Below, piece after piece: positions 25,072 to 34,798 of a DNA stretch of 64,000 bases; within the stretch, counting starts at the first letter, position 1; the number at the start of each line of letters is the position of its first letter. A program made the position numbers and the translations under genes. Source of the stretch: Formosa algae (GTDB lineage: Bacteria; Bacteroidota; Bacteroidia; Flavobacteriales; Flavobacteriaceae); NCBI RefSeq assembly GCF_001439665.1, contig NZ_LMAK01000007.1, forward strand, positions 1 to 64,000, written 5' to 3'. The notes under the pieces were generated by a model. It made no database searches, was not told where the DNA came from, and saw only the letters and a list, made by a program, of their open reading frames with translations.

Positions 25072-25992
25072 CTAAATCTGATCTAAAACTTTTTCAATAT
25101 TATCTTTATGCGCCAAATCGGAGCCTTCACTTAAAGTAGCTGCAACACCGCAGGCCACACCCCATCGCAACATATTTCTAGGTGTTTTGTTTTGGGTAAT
25201 GGCATATATTAATCCTGCAACCATACTATCTCCCGCTCCAATGGTACTGTTTACCGAAATAACGGGTGCAGAAACATATTCGATACCATTTTTATGTGCC
25301 ATAAATGCACCATCTTTTCCTAAAGACACTACCACATATTGTGCTATATTATCAGCAACCATTTTTAAGGCAAAGTCTTCACGCTCGCTCTTAGTCAGAC
25401 TATCTTTTCCTGCCAAGCGAGCCAATTCTTTTTGATTGGGTTTTATTAAAAACAACTCATTTTTAAGCACCTCATTAAACACAGGTCCAGAAGTATCTAC
25501 AACAACTTTTACCTGTTTTGCTTTTAAATTTTGTATTAATTTAGAGTAATACTGTGTTGGTAATCCTACTGGTAAACTTCCGCTAATTACAAAAATATCA
25601 CCTGTAGTAACATGAGTATTAATAAGCGCTTCTATTGGTTCTAATTCGGCTTCAGAAAATGGGCTTGTAGGCATCCCGAAACGGTATTGTAACTTCGTTT
25701 CTGTATTAAACACAGCAAAATTTTCTCTGGTTAGATTAGAAATTGGTGTTCCTATAACATGAACATGCTGTTCTTTTAAAAGCTCTACTAAATGCTCTCC
25801 GGTTTTACCTCCATATGGAAATAAACAATCACTTTCTACACCAAGTCGATGTAAAACTCTAGAAATATTAACACCTCCACCACCAGGATGATATGTTATA
25901 TCGTAACATTCTAATTTATCAAAAGGTGTAATATCATTCACTTTTGCACTTTTATCTAAGGCCGGATTTATGGTAAGCGTAATTATTTTCAT
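25072..25992 (-). CDS. pfkB: 6-phosphofructokinase, PfkB type (hexose-phosphate kinase)
   Basis: The 306-residue ribokinase-family enzyme phosphorylates a sugar phosphate at C1 or C6. The N-terminus (TLTINPALDKS), the substrate loop HPGGGGVNISRVLHRLG (residues ~36-52), YRFGMP and VISGSLPVG follow E. coli PfkB closely. The catalytic anion hole and base lie in NSTIGAGDSMVAG (~247-259), and PNQKELARL precedes the ATP site. Closely related 1-phosphofructokinases and tagatose-6-phosphate kinases cannot be fully excluded. A PfkA gene lies 8 kb away, so the cell would have two phosphofructokinases. Its neighbours do not encode a sugar transporter or other fructose genes. Confidence 0.88.
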   Translation of the reverse strand: MKIITLTINPALDKSAKVNDITPFDKLECYDITYHPGGGGVNISRVLHRLGVESDCLFPYGGKTGEHLVELLKEQHVHVIGTPISNLTRENFAVFNTETKLQYRFGMPTSPFSEAELEPIEALINTHVTTGDIFVISGSLPVGLPTQYYSKLIQNLKAKQVKVVVDTSGPVFNEVLKNELFLIKPNQKELARLAGKDSLTKSEREDFALKMVADNIAQYVVVSLGKDGAFMAHKNGIEYVSAPVISVNSTIGAGDSMVAGLIYAITQNKTPRNMLRWGVACGVAATLSEGSDLAHKDNIEKVLDQI

Positions 25993-26075
25993 GTGGATTA
26001 AGTTCTAAAATTATGTTTAAATATAGTGCGTAGGAAATGAAATACTATTTTACATATCTTAAGCTTTAATTCGTA

Positions 26076-26366
26076 TTAAATTATCGTTTTATAGTGTTCT
26101 ACAGTTGGAAACGGATCGTAATAATGATGTAACAAAGCTTTCCATTTTAAATAAGCTTCTGACGTTCGGAACCCTATACGATGATCGTCTGCCGTTTCCC
26201 AATTCACTAGTAAAATGTATTTATGATTATCTTCTAGACATTGTTTCAAGGTATGACTAACATAACCTTTTATACTACTAATATACTGACCTGCTAATTC
26301 GAAATCGCTCTGGAATTGTGTGTTTAGACCAGGCTTTACATTTAAAATGGCAACTTCCAAAATCAT
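26076..26366 (-). CDS. Antibiotic-biosynthesis-monooxygenase-like (ABM) small protein
   Basis: The 96-residue protein has the ferredoxin-like ABM fold pattern: an opening strand MILEVAILNVKPG, then GYVSHTLKQCLEDNHKYILLVNWET and FRTSEAYLKWKALLHHYY. Members are dimeric and range from quinol monooxygenases to heme-degrading enzymes and binding proteins. The heme Asn/Trp set of IsdG is not evident. It forms a tight - strand set with the small membrane protein at 26368 (1-bp gap) and the protease at 26562. Confidence 0.82.
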   Translation of the reverse strand: MILEVAILNVKPGLNTQFQSDFELAGQYISSIKGYVSHTLKQCLEDNHKYILLVNWETADDHRIGFRTSEAYLKWKALLHHYYDPFPTVEHYKTII

Positions 26367-26367
26367 C

Positions 26368-26562
26368 TTATTCTTTTATATTTTGTTTTGCTTTCCAAGC
26401 ACTATAACCAAATCCAATACTAATAAATGTCCAAATTAGTCGATACATCCAGATATTCATTTCGAAACCTAAAATACGAGCTGTCTCATGATGATCTACA
26501 AAGCTATAAGCAACTTTAATTACCGCTATACACGTTAATAGAATGGTAATAATTCTGTTCAT
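26368..26562 (-). CDS. Small two-helix membrane protein
   Basis: The 64-residue product has hydrophobic segments at ~4-20 and ~38-56 with a basic C-terminus (WKAKQNIKE). Its ATG overlaps the last base of the upstream protease gene at 26562, and it ends 1 bp before the ABM gene, so the three are cotranscribed. No family is recognised. Confidence 0.7.
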   Translation of the reverse strand: MNRIITILLTCIAVIKVAYSFVDHHETARILGFEMNIWMYRLIWTFISIGFGYSAWKAKQNIKE

Positions 26563-27770
26563 TAGGGATGTGTTAAAGTGAGTAATTTACTTTTGGTTAG
26601 CAGATGCTTTTCTACGGTAATATCGAACACATCACCTTTAAGTGGTTTAATTTTTAGTTCCATAAAAGGGTTTAAGTCCTCTTCTGTTGATTTATTAATT
26701 ATATCACACAATACTATATCGGTATTGTTTATTTGCAGAATTTCGTCGCCGTAATTCAAAACTTTATGCAATTCTTCATCCCATACAAAACCAACAACCA
26801 ACTTATTATCTTTTAATGTTTTACTAAAGCCGTATTCTGCTACTTCTACATTTATAGGATTATGTTCTGCCTTATAATAAAAACGTTTGTTTAAAAAATC
26901 TATAGTCATAACACCATATTTCAATAATTCCGAGCCTATTCTAGAGTTGCGATCGTTTGTTGTAATGGTGATTACGTTATTAAAATCATGGTCATTCACC
27001 TCTAATGTTGGTAAATGTAATCTGTAATGTGTTTCTACTGGAACGTCGCCAAATAAGCTAATTGCTGATGCTCCCTCACTTTCACCCAAGGCATTAAAAA
27101 TAGATTGATCGGAAAACTTATTGTAATTACTTTTTGAAATATCGTATAATCCGCTTGCCCCTGTATCAATCAACACTTGTTCTTTTCCGCGTTTTTCACC
27201 TTTCAATTTCACCCAAACATACGGGCTACTTTGTGTACCAAAAAGCTTTATTTTACTCGAATTCTTCTTGTCTAGATCTAACAATTTTCGATTGTTGGTT
27301 AAGCGAATTTTTTTCTGTAGAACATCAATCTGTACAATCGAATTTCTTAACATATTACTCCCTATAAAACCATCTACACCAAAGCATTCAAAAACAGGAT
27401 TTTTAGTTTTATCGAATACTAAAGTCGCCGTATTTTCAAAAACTACATTCGCAAATTTTAAAGATTTTACAGATACTACATCTAGATTTTCTTTTATACC
27501 GCTTGCGTCTGTAATGGGGATTGTGTTTAATAATTTTGGAGAAATTAAATCATGAATTTCTTTAGAAATTATATTTGGCGCTCCAGTATCTAAAATAAAA
27601 TTATAGGTTACCCCTTCAATCTCTACGGGAACAATTATTTTTTCGGTTTGGAATTCAAAAGCGATAGTTTCAAAATAATCATCGGCAGACACTTCCCCAA
27701 TATTTAAGTCAATTTTTTGAGCATAAATTTGAGCAACTAAAAAGAATAAAAGATAAGGTAGGTTTTTCAT
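26562..27770 (-). CDS. Retropepsin-like aspartyl protease with PDZ domain
   Basis: The 402-residue secreted protein (signal peptide to IYAQ) has two aspartyl-protease lobes. Each has a D-T-G motif: ILDTGAPN (Asp61) and LIDTGASG (Asp202). The late flap/ILG-type strands FIGSNMLRN and IGSELLKYGV sit where expected. Residues ~315-395 form a PDZ domain (LVVGFVWDEELHKVLNYGDEILQINN). This protease-PDZ architecture is common in Bacteroidota and is thought to act on periplasmic peptides or proteins. It is the first gene of a three-gene - strand unit with a small membrane protein and an ABM protein. Confidence 0.9.
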   Translation of the reverse strand: MKNLPYLLFFLVAQIYAQKIDLNIGEVSADDYFETIAFEFQTEKIIVPVEIEGVTYNFILDTGAPNIISKEIHDLISPKLLNTIPITDASGIKENLDVVSVKSLKFANVVFENTATLVFDKTKNPVFECFGVDGFIGSNMLRNSIVQIDVLQKKIRLTNNRKLLDLDKKNSSKIKLFGTQSSPYVWVKLKGEKRGKEQVLIDTGASGLYDISKSNYNKFSDQSIFNALGESEGASAISLFGDVPVETHYRLHLPTLEVNDHDFNNVITITTNDRNSRIGSELLKYGVMTIDFLNKRFYYKAEHNPINVEVAEYGFSKTLKDNKLVVGFVWDEELHKVLNYGDEILQINNTDIVLCDIINKSTEEDLNPFMELKIKPLKGDVFDITVEKHLLTKSKLLTLTHP

Positions 27771-27899
27771 TTTGAGGTTTTGAGCACACTAAAAATACAT
27801 GTTTTTATTTTAAAGAAATTTAAAATGTAATAATATAACTTCAATTTAAAATGATAATCCTTTATAAAACATATTTAACATTTAACTAATATTGTAAAC

Positions 27900-28559
27900 A
27901 TGACGCATAAATTAAAAACACCTTGGCCCACTAAGGCTGCTATGGAACAAGTTTACGACATGAAACTTTGGGGCGATAATCAAACTGAGTTTTATTCTGG
28001 AGAAGGCTCTCACGATCCTGAACTTGTTATTCCCTATACCAATGCAATAATTTCTTTTTTAAAACACTTCCCTACGCCTATTACTGTTTGCGATTTAGGT
28101 TGTGGCGATTTTAATGTAGGCAAACATTTAGTTATACATACCGCACATTATATTGCTGCAGATATTGTGACAGATCTTATTGCTTATAACACAAAAACAT
28201 TTACTACGTATACCAACTTAGAATTTCAATGTTTGGATATTGCTGTAGACACTCTACCTTCTGGAGATTGTGCTATTTTAAGACAAGTTTTACAACATCT
28301 ATCTAATAAAGAGATACAACATATCTTAAAAAAACTAACGGCATTTAAGTACGTAATAATTACAGAACATATTCCTGAAGGAGATATTACACCTAATGTA
28401 GATATTATTTCTGGCCAAGGTATTAGACTAAAAAAGAAAAGTGGTGTAAATGTTCTAGCACCTCCGTTTTATTTTAAGCCAAGCAATATAACAGAATTAC
28501 TAAGAGTAACTCCAAAACAGAGTCCTGGTGTGATTGTGACCACTTGCTACACGCGTTAA
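27900..28559 (+). CDS. Class I SAM-dependent methyltransferase
   Basis: The 219-residue enzyme has the SAM-binding motif I VCDLGCGDFNVG (residues ~63-74), an acidic ribose-binding strand (YIAADIVTDLI) and a motif-IV-like segment DCAILRQVLQHLS. It ends with FYFKPSNITELLRV. The substrate is not evident. It is a single + strand gene between two - strand units, with the SdpI gene converging 10 bp beyond its stop. Confidence 0.85.
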   Translation: MTHKLKTPWPTKAAMEQVYDMKLWGDNQTEFYSGEGSHDPELVIPYTNAIISFLKHFPTPITVCDLGCGDFNVGKHLVIHTAHYIAADIVTDLIAYNTKTFTTYTNLEFQCLDIAVDTLPSGDCAILRQVLQHLSNKEIQHILKKLTAFKYVIITEHIPEGDITPNVDIISGQGIRLKKKSGVNVLAPPFYFKPSNITELLRVTPKQSPGVIVTTCYTR

Positions 28560-28569
28560 GACTAGGAGA

Positions 28570-28938
28570 CTACTGCGATTTGAATTTGCGCTCTAATGCG
28601 CGCTCTACATTATAAATTGCTAAAATAACGACAGCAAGTATTAATGCAGCACTCACAAGTTGTGCAGTATTTTGGTTAGGATGATAAATTAATCCTACAA
28701 AACTTAAACACGCTAACACAGCTCCAAATTTTATGAGTTGTTTGGCTGAATAGATTTGAGCAAAATCCCAACGTGCTTTAGACTTCATAGATCGAACCGT
28801 TTTATAACCGTAAATTATATTAATTTTTTTAGGAGGAAATTTATACAATATAAGCCCAACTAATATTAAAAGAAGACCAGCTGAAATAGTATGTGTGAAT
28901 AATAAATTTTCTGTAGGAATTAATTCGGTGATTTGCAT
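28570..28938 (-). CDS. SdpI-family membrane protein
   Basis: The 122-residue protein has three membrane helices and the SdpI signature INIIYGYKTVRSMKSKARWDFAQIYSAK (residues ~38-65). SdpI of Bacillus gives immunity to the SdpC toxin, but this family is broad and most members have no known role. No SdpC-like gene is nearby. It converges with the methyltransferase gene. Confidence 0.85.
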   Translation of the reverse strand: MQITELIPTENLLFTHTISAGLLLILVGLILYKFPPKKINIIYGYKTVRSMKSKARWDFAQIYSAKQLIKFGAVLACLSFVGLIYHPNQNTAQLVSAALILAVVILAIYNVERALERKFKSQ

Positions 28939-29053
28939 ACTTAACTGGGGTTTAAATGAGCATTCTTATATTTAAATATAATGATTTTTGAAATAATAGT
29001 ATAAAAATGCTACAAATAAGGTTGAAATCAAGCACTTAAACCCCGTGTTTACA

Positions 29054-29761
29054 TTATTCCGTGTATTTGTAGAATGTCATGTCTTTATCGATTAAATTTA
29101 ACTTTACAATACCTCCTCTTATCCCCATAATTACATGTTCGTTATCAAAAACGGCAAGAGAATTAGGATATAAACTTGACCAAAATGTGTTCTTAAAAAT
29201 TAATTTTGATTTAAAATCTTCAACCACATAAAAATTTTGATGAGTTGCAATTAAAAACACATCATCATGTACTGTAAAAGCTTCTGGAGAATCTTTGAAC
29301 TCCAAACGTTTTTCATAAGTAAATTGATTGCCATCTTGTTTCAGTTCATAAATTGCGCCTCCAGTATAAGTTAAATGTGAAAGGGCTTCTATAAAATAGA
29401 TTTTTCCTTTAAATTTAAATAAGAATTTAATATTCCCCTTCTTAATCTCTATCTCTTTATTGTCTTTAGTATTTGACTTAAAGATTAGTTTACCATTCCA
29501 TTCACCTTTACTTTCGCCAATTAAAGTACCTTGATCTAATTGCAATTCGGTATTATTACGTGCTTTAATTTTTTCGATAGTGAGCTCGTTATTAACATTA
29601 TTAACTCTGAAGTCATTTGGAGAATGATTAAGAATGGCCCAATCTTCGGAAAATGCGACTGGGATTTTTGTTTCCACAAAATCTACTGGAATGTTCACTT
29701 GCACGTGTTTACAGTGCGTTAAACTTAAAAGTATAAAGCCGAGTAATACTATTTTTTTCAT
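29054..29761 (-). CDS. Lipoprotein of unknown function, probable beta-propeller
   Basis: The 235-residue lipoprotein has a signal peptide ending LTHC. ATG at 29761 is used because a start at 29836 would add 25 residues before the signal peptide. The mature part alternates short strands with aspartate/glycine turns (KFKGKIYFIEALSHLTYTGG, FTVHDDVFLIATHQNFYVV, NSLAVFDNEHVIMGIRGGIVKL), which suggests propeller-like repeats. No family could be assigned. It is monocistronic as far as can be seen. Confidence 0.7.
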   Translation of the reverse strand: MKKIVLLGFILLSLTHCKHVQVNIPVDFVETKIPVAFSEDWAILNHSPNDFRVNNVNNELTIEKIKARNNTELQLDQGTLIGESKGEWNGKLIFKSNTKDNKEIEIKKGNIKFLFKFKGKIYFIEALSHLTYTGGAIYELKQDGNQFTYEKRLEFKDSPEAFTVHDDVFLIATHQNFYVVEDFKSKLIFKNTFWSSLYPNSLAVFDNEHVIMGIRGGIVKLNLIDKDMTFYKYTE

Positions 29762-29874
29762 GTTAGTTTTGTTTATAAATCGTATAATTATTTGAAAACG
29801 GAGAAATCTTATAAAATATATTGCATGCAAAAGCATTGATTAGCGAGCAAACAACGTACTTAATGAGTTTAAAA

Positions 29875-30333
29875 TTATTTATTTTTTAAGTACACTTTGG
29901 GGTTATGCTTTTCTAAATAAATTTCTGGTTTAGGTAAAGATGTAAAACCAAATTTTTTATAGAGCCAATCTGCTGTATCTGTTAATAAAATCCATCGCCT
30001 TAATCCCTGAAGGTTGGGATGCGCCATAATTTCTGTAATTAACCAAGTACTCAACCCCTTTCCTCTATATGCTGGTAACACATATACATCTCCTAAATAT
30101 ACAATTGTAGCATAGTCTGATATAACTCTAGCAAATCCTATTTGTTTTTCTTGATAGTAGAGTCCGAAATTAAGGGAGTTTGTAATAGACGTCGTTAAAG
30201 TCTCTAAAGGAATATTATAACTCCAATCTGTATCATTAGAAAGAAATTCGTGAATACTAGAAATGTCTAGTTTATTTATATCTGTAGAAATGGTGTATTC
30301 GTTTTTGTGAGCCTCTATAACTTTCAAGTCCAT
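29875..30333 (-). CDS. GNAT-family N-acetyltransferase
   Basis: The 152-residue protein has the GNAT fold: FARVISDYATIVYLGDVYVLPAYRGKGLSTWLI (residues ~72-105), where R-G-K-G-L is the acetyl-CoA pyrophosphate loop, followed by GLRRWILLTDTADWLYKKFGF. The substrate is not known. It is 114 bp downstream of the - strand lipoprotein start and probably its own unit. Confidence 0.87.
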   Translation of the reverse strand: MDLKVIEAHKNEYTISTDINKLDISSIHEFLSNDTDWSYNIPLETLTTSITNSLNFGLYYQEKQIGFARVISDYATIVYLGDVYVLPAYRGKGLSTWLITEIMAHPNLQGLRRWILLTDTADWLYKKFGFTSLPKPEIYLEKHNPKVYLKNK

Positions 30334-30476
30334 ATTTTATTACTGTTTAAAAGTTTTTTAAACGCATTACTAAATTACTAAATTGTCCAGTAATTTCAAA
30401 TACTTACAATTACACGCTTTAAGAATTAATTTCTAAGCGAAAGTAAACAAAAACAGGGTTTGAAATAGATTACACA

Positions 30477-31226
30477 TTAAGAAGGTTTTACAATTGTACG
30501 CCGTGTGTATTTCCGTTTTGTTTTGATAATCTTAAATCTAAAATCGTCAAAAAACAAACTCAATAATAAAATAAGAGCCGCAAAAACTAAAGTATTTAAT
30601 TTAATATTTAGCTCTGAATACAAAAAGCCTCCTACAAATCCACCCGAGAAAAAGAACAAAATTATAAATATTCGAAGTTTAATATTCGACTTTAATTTCT
30701 CTCTATTATGATGTAATTTGGGGAAAAATAATTGAGAAATATCGATACCTAAATCTGTAAACAGTCCCGTTAAATGTGTTGTTCTTACTACAGCGTTAGA
30801 GATTTTAGTTACAAAAGAATTTTGAATGCCCATTGCAAAAAGAAGTAAACAAATAATTAAGTCGGGGTAGTTAAAGACGAGAAAATTACTTAACAGGCCA
30901 ATAGAAATTAGAATTATAGATTCCAAAATTGTAGGCAATACAAATACATTTAGCTGTCTGTTTGCTTTAAATTTTTCGATTAAAACACTGGATACAAAAG
31001 ATCCGAATAGAAAAGAAAAAATATAAAGAAAATATACGGTGCCTTTCCAAAATTCAAAATTTTCAACATCATTAATAAATAATGCAAAGTGGCCAGTAAC
31101 ATTGGTTGTTAATTGCTTATAAGCCAAATACCCAGAAACATTAACAACGCCTGCAACAAAAGACAATATGGTTGCAATACGTAAATTGTGTTTTAATGTC
31201 CGACTTTTACCTTGATGTCTAAACAT
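30477..31226 (-). CDS. YoaK-family (DUF1275) membrane protein
   Basis: The 249-residue protein has six or more membrane helices and the DUF1275 features: SFVAGVVNVSGYLAYKQLTTNVTGHFALF near the N-terminus and MGIQNSFVTKISNAVVRTTHLTGLFTDLGI in the middle. The N- and C-termini are strongly basic (KTKRKYTRRTIVKPS). The family is widespread and its transport role is only presumed. It is a single - strand gene. Confidence 0.88.
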   Translation of the reverse strand: MFRHQGKSRTLKHNLRIATILSFVAGVVNVSGYLAYKQLTTNVTGHFALFINDVENFEFWKGTVYFLYIFSFLFGSFVSSVLIEKFKANRQLNVFVLPTILESIILISIGLLSNFLVFNYPDLIICLLLFAMGIQNSFVTKISNAVVRTTHLTGLFTDLGIDISQLFFPKLHHNREKLKSNIKLRIFIILFFFSGGFVGGFLYSELNIKLNTLVFAALILLLSLFFDDFRFKIIKTKRKYTRRTIVKPS

Positions 31227-31315
31227 AGCATGTGGTATATTACAAGCGATTAATAAAAAAAGTGATTTAGATTAATGCAAAAAAAAACCTCTTTTTAGAG
31301 ATTTTTTTTTGAATG

Positions 31316-31678
31316 TTATAAGCCTTTAATTAGCAAATTTGCTGTAGCAGGATTAGTTGCTAAGGGCACATCGTGCACATCGCAAATTCGCATAAGCATA
31401 AAGATATCTGGTTCATGTGGATGTTTCTCTAAAGGATCTCTAAAGAATAAAACCATATGACATAAACCTTCAGCTACACGAGCTGCTATTTGAGCATCTC
31501 CACCTAAAGGTCCAGATAAAAATGGCGTCACTTTAAATCCAGCTTTCTCTACTTTTGTACCAGTAGTTCCTGTAGATATTAAAGAAATTTGCTTTTGATC
31601 TAAAACTTCTCGGTGCTCGTTTAAAAACTGAACCATTTCAGCTTTCTTACCATCGTGAGCTATTATTGCTATCTCCAT
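31316..31678 (-). CDS. mgsA: Methylglyoxal synthase
   Basis: MgsA turns dihydroxyacetone phosphate into methylglyoxal and phosphate, a glycolytic overflow branch used when sugar phosphates build up. The 120-residue protein has the full family set: IAIIAHDGKK (His8, Asp9), STGTTGTKVEKAG (phosphate loop), SGPLGGDAQIAARVAEG (with catalytic Asp) and FFRDPLEKHPHEPD with the His/Asp pair. Its ATG overlaps the stop of the sugar-kinase gene (TAATG), so translation is coupled. It lies downstream of pfkA and gap, an arrangement that links methylglyoxal formation to upper glycolysis. Confidence 0.96.
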   Translation of the reverse strand: MEIAIIAHDGKKAEMVQFLNEHREVLDQKQISLISTGTTGTKVEKAGFKVTPFLSGPLGGDAQIAARVAEGLCHMVLFFRDPLEKHPHEPDIFMLMRICDVHDVPLATNPATANLLIKGL

Positions 31679-32544
31679 TATTCTTCTATGTTCTCTGTAT
31701 GAAATTTCGCTAAACCTTCAATTGGGCGTCTTATAAAATTACCAACAGTAAAGTCTAACTCTTTTGCTACTTGCATAATTTCGTCTTTTGCAAAATAAGC
31801 TATAGAACCTGCAAAATGTACAGGTACTGTTTTTAATTCTTCTTTATATTGTAAAATCATATTTGTAGCAAACAATCTTACCCCTTGCTTAATTAAGTTC
31901 TGTATATATTCTGAATCTTTATTCAAGAACATAAACTCTGCAAATGATGCTAAAAATGCATTTGGATTAGGTTGCTTATATATGTTGTATTTAATATAAT
32001 CTGCTTCTAAATTATATTTATCTGCCATGGCTACACGAATAGTTTCTGGCATTTTATTAAAATAGTAATCTCTTATTAATTGTTTACCGAAGTAATTTCC
32101 ACTAGCATCATCCATTAAACTCCAACCTAGAGATTTAACGCGTTGATGTAATTTTTCTCCATCAAAGTAGCTACAGTTAGATCCTGTTCCTAAGATACAT
32201 ACTACAGCAGCTTCTGTTGGCGAATTTATTGTAGAAAACACAGCAGCCATAGTATCTTCATCGACACTAATTTCTGCATTTTCAAAAAACTCTTCTAAAA
32301 TACCTTTTAATAGTTCTCTTGGTTTATCTGTTCCACAACCAGCGCCATAAAAGAATACGTGAGTAACCTCTTTTTTATGCTGCTTTAAGGCTTTACTCCC
32401 TTTAATAATTTTTCTTAATTTTTTTTCAGAAAGAATTGCTGGGTTTAATCCGTTTGTTCTAATTTTTTCGAGAAGTTGGTTCCCATTTTTATCTACTGCC
32501 ATCCAATCGGATTTTGTAGAACCACTATCAACTATTAAAATCAT
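31678..32544 (-). CDS. BadF/BadG-type ATPase, likely N-acetylglucosamine kinase
   Basis: The 288-residue protein belongs to the ASKHA fold: phosphate-1 loop IVDSGSTKSDW (residues 3-13), VCILGTGSNCSYFDG (phosphate-2 and sugar loop, ~117-131), LGWSLMDDASGN (~139-150), and an adenosine loop VHFAGSIAYFA. The best known relatives are eukaryotic-type N-acetylglucosamine kinases, so a role in amino-sugar salvage is plausible, but other sugars are possible. It is coupled with mgsA (overlapping stop/start) and lies downstream of a terminator after gap. Confidence 0.85.
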   Translation of the reverse strand: MILIVDSGSTKSDWMAVDKNGNQLLEKIRTNGLNPAILSEKKLRKIIKGSKALKQHKKEVTHVFFYGAGCGTDKPRELLKGILEEFFENAEISVDEDTMAAVFSTINSPTEAAVVCILGTGSNCSYFDGEKLHQRVKSLGWSLMDDASGNYFGKQLIRDYYFNKMPETIRVAMADKYNLEADYIKYNIYKQPNPNAFLASFAEFMFLNKDSEYIQNLIKQGVRLFATNMILQYKEELKTVPVHFAGSIAYFAKDEIMQVAKELDFTVGNFIRRPIEGLAKFHTENIEE

Positions 32545-32565
32545 AAGTTAGTTTTGAGATAAAAA

Positions 32566-32611
32566 AACTCCACAGAATACTGTGCTTGATACACAATAAC
32601 TCTGTGGAGTT
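32566..32611 (-). terminator. Terminator after gap
   Basis: AACTCCACAGA and TCTGTGGAGTT form a perfect 11-bp stem around a 24-nt loop, followed on the - strand by a T6 run. It lies between gap (end 32630) and the kinase gene (start 32544). Transcription of kinase-mgsA may therefore be mainly by read-through or a separate promoter. Confidence 0.8.
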
Positions 32612-32629
32612 ATTATTAATATTTACAAA

Positions 32630-33643
<1,014 letters not shown>

Positions 33644-33656
33644 CTAAATTTAATGT

Positions 33657-34643
33657 TTAAGTGGTCATAATATCTGACACACGTAGTAATTCTAAGTTAA
33701 TTTTTGATTGACCTTTTATAGCTTGTTCTAAAGGTGTTAATGACATGACATCGTTTAATAACCCCACCATGAAATTAGATTTACCTTCTAATAAGCTTTC
33801 TACTGCTTTTACTCCCATACGACTTGCCAATACTCGGTCAAAGCACGATGGTGAACCTCCACGTTGCATGTGCCCTAAAACAGATACACGTACTTCATAT
33901 TCCGACATATGCTCATCAACATAGTCCTTTAATTCAAATACGTTTTTACCAATTTTATCGCCTTCTGCAACCACAACTATACTTGATGATTTTCCTGAAG
34001 CTTTACTTCTGTGTAATGATTCTAATAATCTATCTAATCCTAAATTTTCTTCTGGGATTAGAACTTCTTCAGCCCCACCAGCGACACCAACATTTAAGGC
34101 AATGTGCCCAGCATCTCGACCCATAACTTCTACAAAGAATAAACGGTCGTGAGAACTTGCAGTATCTCTAATTTTATCGATAACTTCTACCACTGTATTT
34201 AAAGCCGTATCGTATCCTAAAGTATGTGTTGTTCCAAAAATATCGTTATCAATGGTTCCAGGTATTCCCATAACAGGCATGTCGTACTCTGCACTAAAAA
34301 CCATAGCTCCAGTAAAACTACCATCTCCTCCAATAACAACTAAAGCGTCTACACCTTCTTTTTTAAGCTGATCGTAAGCTACTTTACGACCTTCTTTAGT
34401 CATAAAATCTTTAGATCTTGCTGTTTTTAAAATGGTACCACCTTTATTGATGATTCCTTTTACACTACGTGCATCCATTGGAATAAATTCGCCTCGTATC
34501 ATACCTTGGTATCCCTGAACAATTCCAACACACTCTATATTATGAAAAGCACATGTTCTAACAACTGAACGAATACCTGCATTCATTCCAGGAGCATCTC
34601 CTCCTGATGTTAAAACACCTATTTTTTTAATGGTTTCTGACAT
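33657..34643 (-). CDS. pfkA: ATP-dependent 6-phosphofructokinase, PfkA type
   Basis: PfkA makes fructose 1,6-bisphosphate. The 328-residue protein has GVLTSGGDAPGMNAG (ATP loop, residues ~9-23), VVIGGDGSFTGA (~100-111), the catalytic PGTIDNDI (~130-137) and VEVMGRDAG (fructose-6-phosphate site). A glycine after GGD (GGDG at ~104-107) marks the ATP- rather than PPi-dependent type. A possible promoter is on the - strand: CAAA at 34688-34691 (TTTG at -33) and CTAATTTA at 34662-34669 (TAAATTAG at -7), with an 18-bp spacer. It leads the pfkA-gap-kinase-mgsA cluster. Confidence 0.97.
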   Translation of the reverse strand: MSETIKKIGVLTSGGDAPGMNAGIRSVVRTCAFHNIECVGIVQGYQGMIRGEFIPMDARSVKGIINKGGTILKTARSKDFMTKEGRKVAYDQLKKEGVDALVVIGGDGSFTGAMVFSAEYDMPVMGIPGTIDNDIFGTTHTLGYDTALNTVVEVIDKIRDTASSHDRLFFVEVMGRDAGHIALNVGVAGGAEEVLIPEENLGLDRLLESLHRSKASGKSSSIVVVAEGDKIGKNVFELKDYVDEHMSEYEVRVSVLGHMQRGGSPSCFDRVLASRMGVKAVESLLEGKSNFMVGLLNDVMSLTPLEQAIKGQSKINLELLRVSDIMTT

Positions 34644-34798
34644 CTTGCATTGATTTATTAGCTAATTTACTAAAGAAAATCAATATACAAAACCTCTTTA
34701 CATACTTTTTAACACCCGCTATGAAACTATAACGTTTGAATTAGAAATAAAGTTAAAAACTTATTTATTAATTGATTAAATGGGAATATTTAGATGAA

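Noticed and set aside
28570-28938. SdpI immunity gene of an Sdp toxin locus
   Set aside because: No sdpA, sdpB or sdpC-like genes are nearby. The SdpI family is broad.
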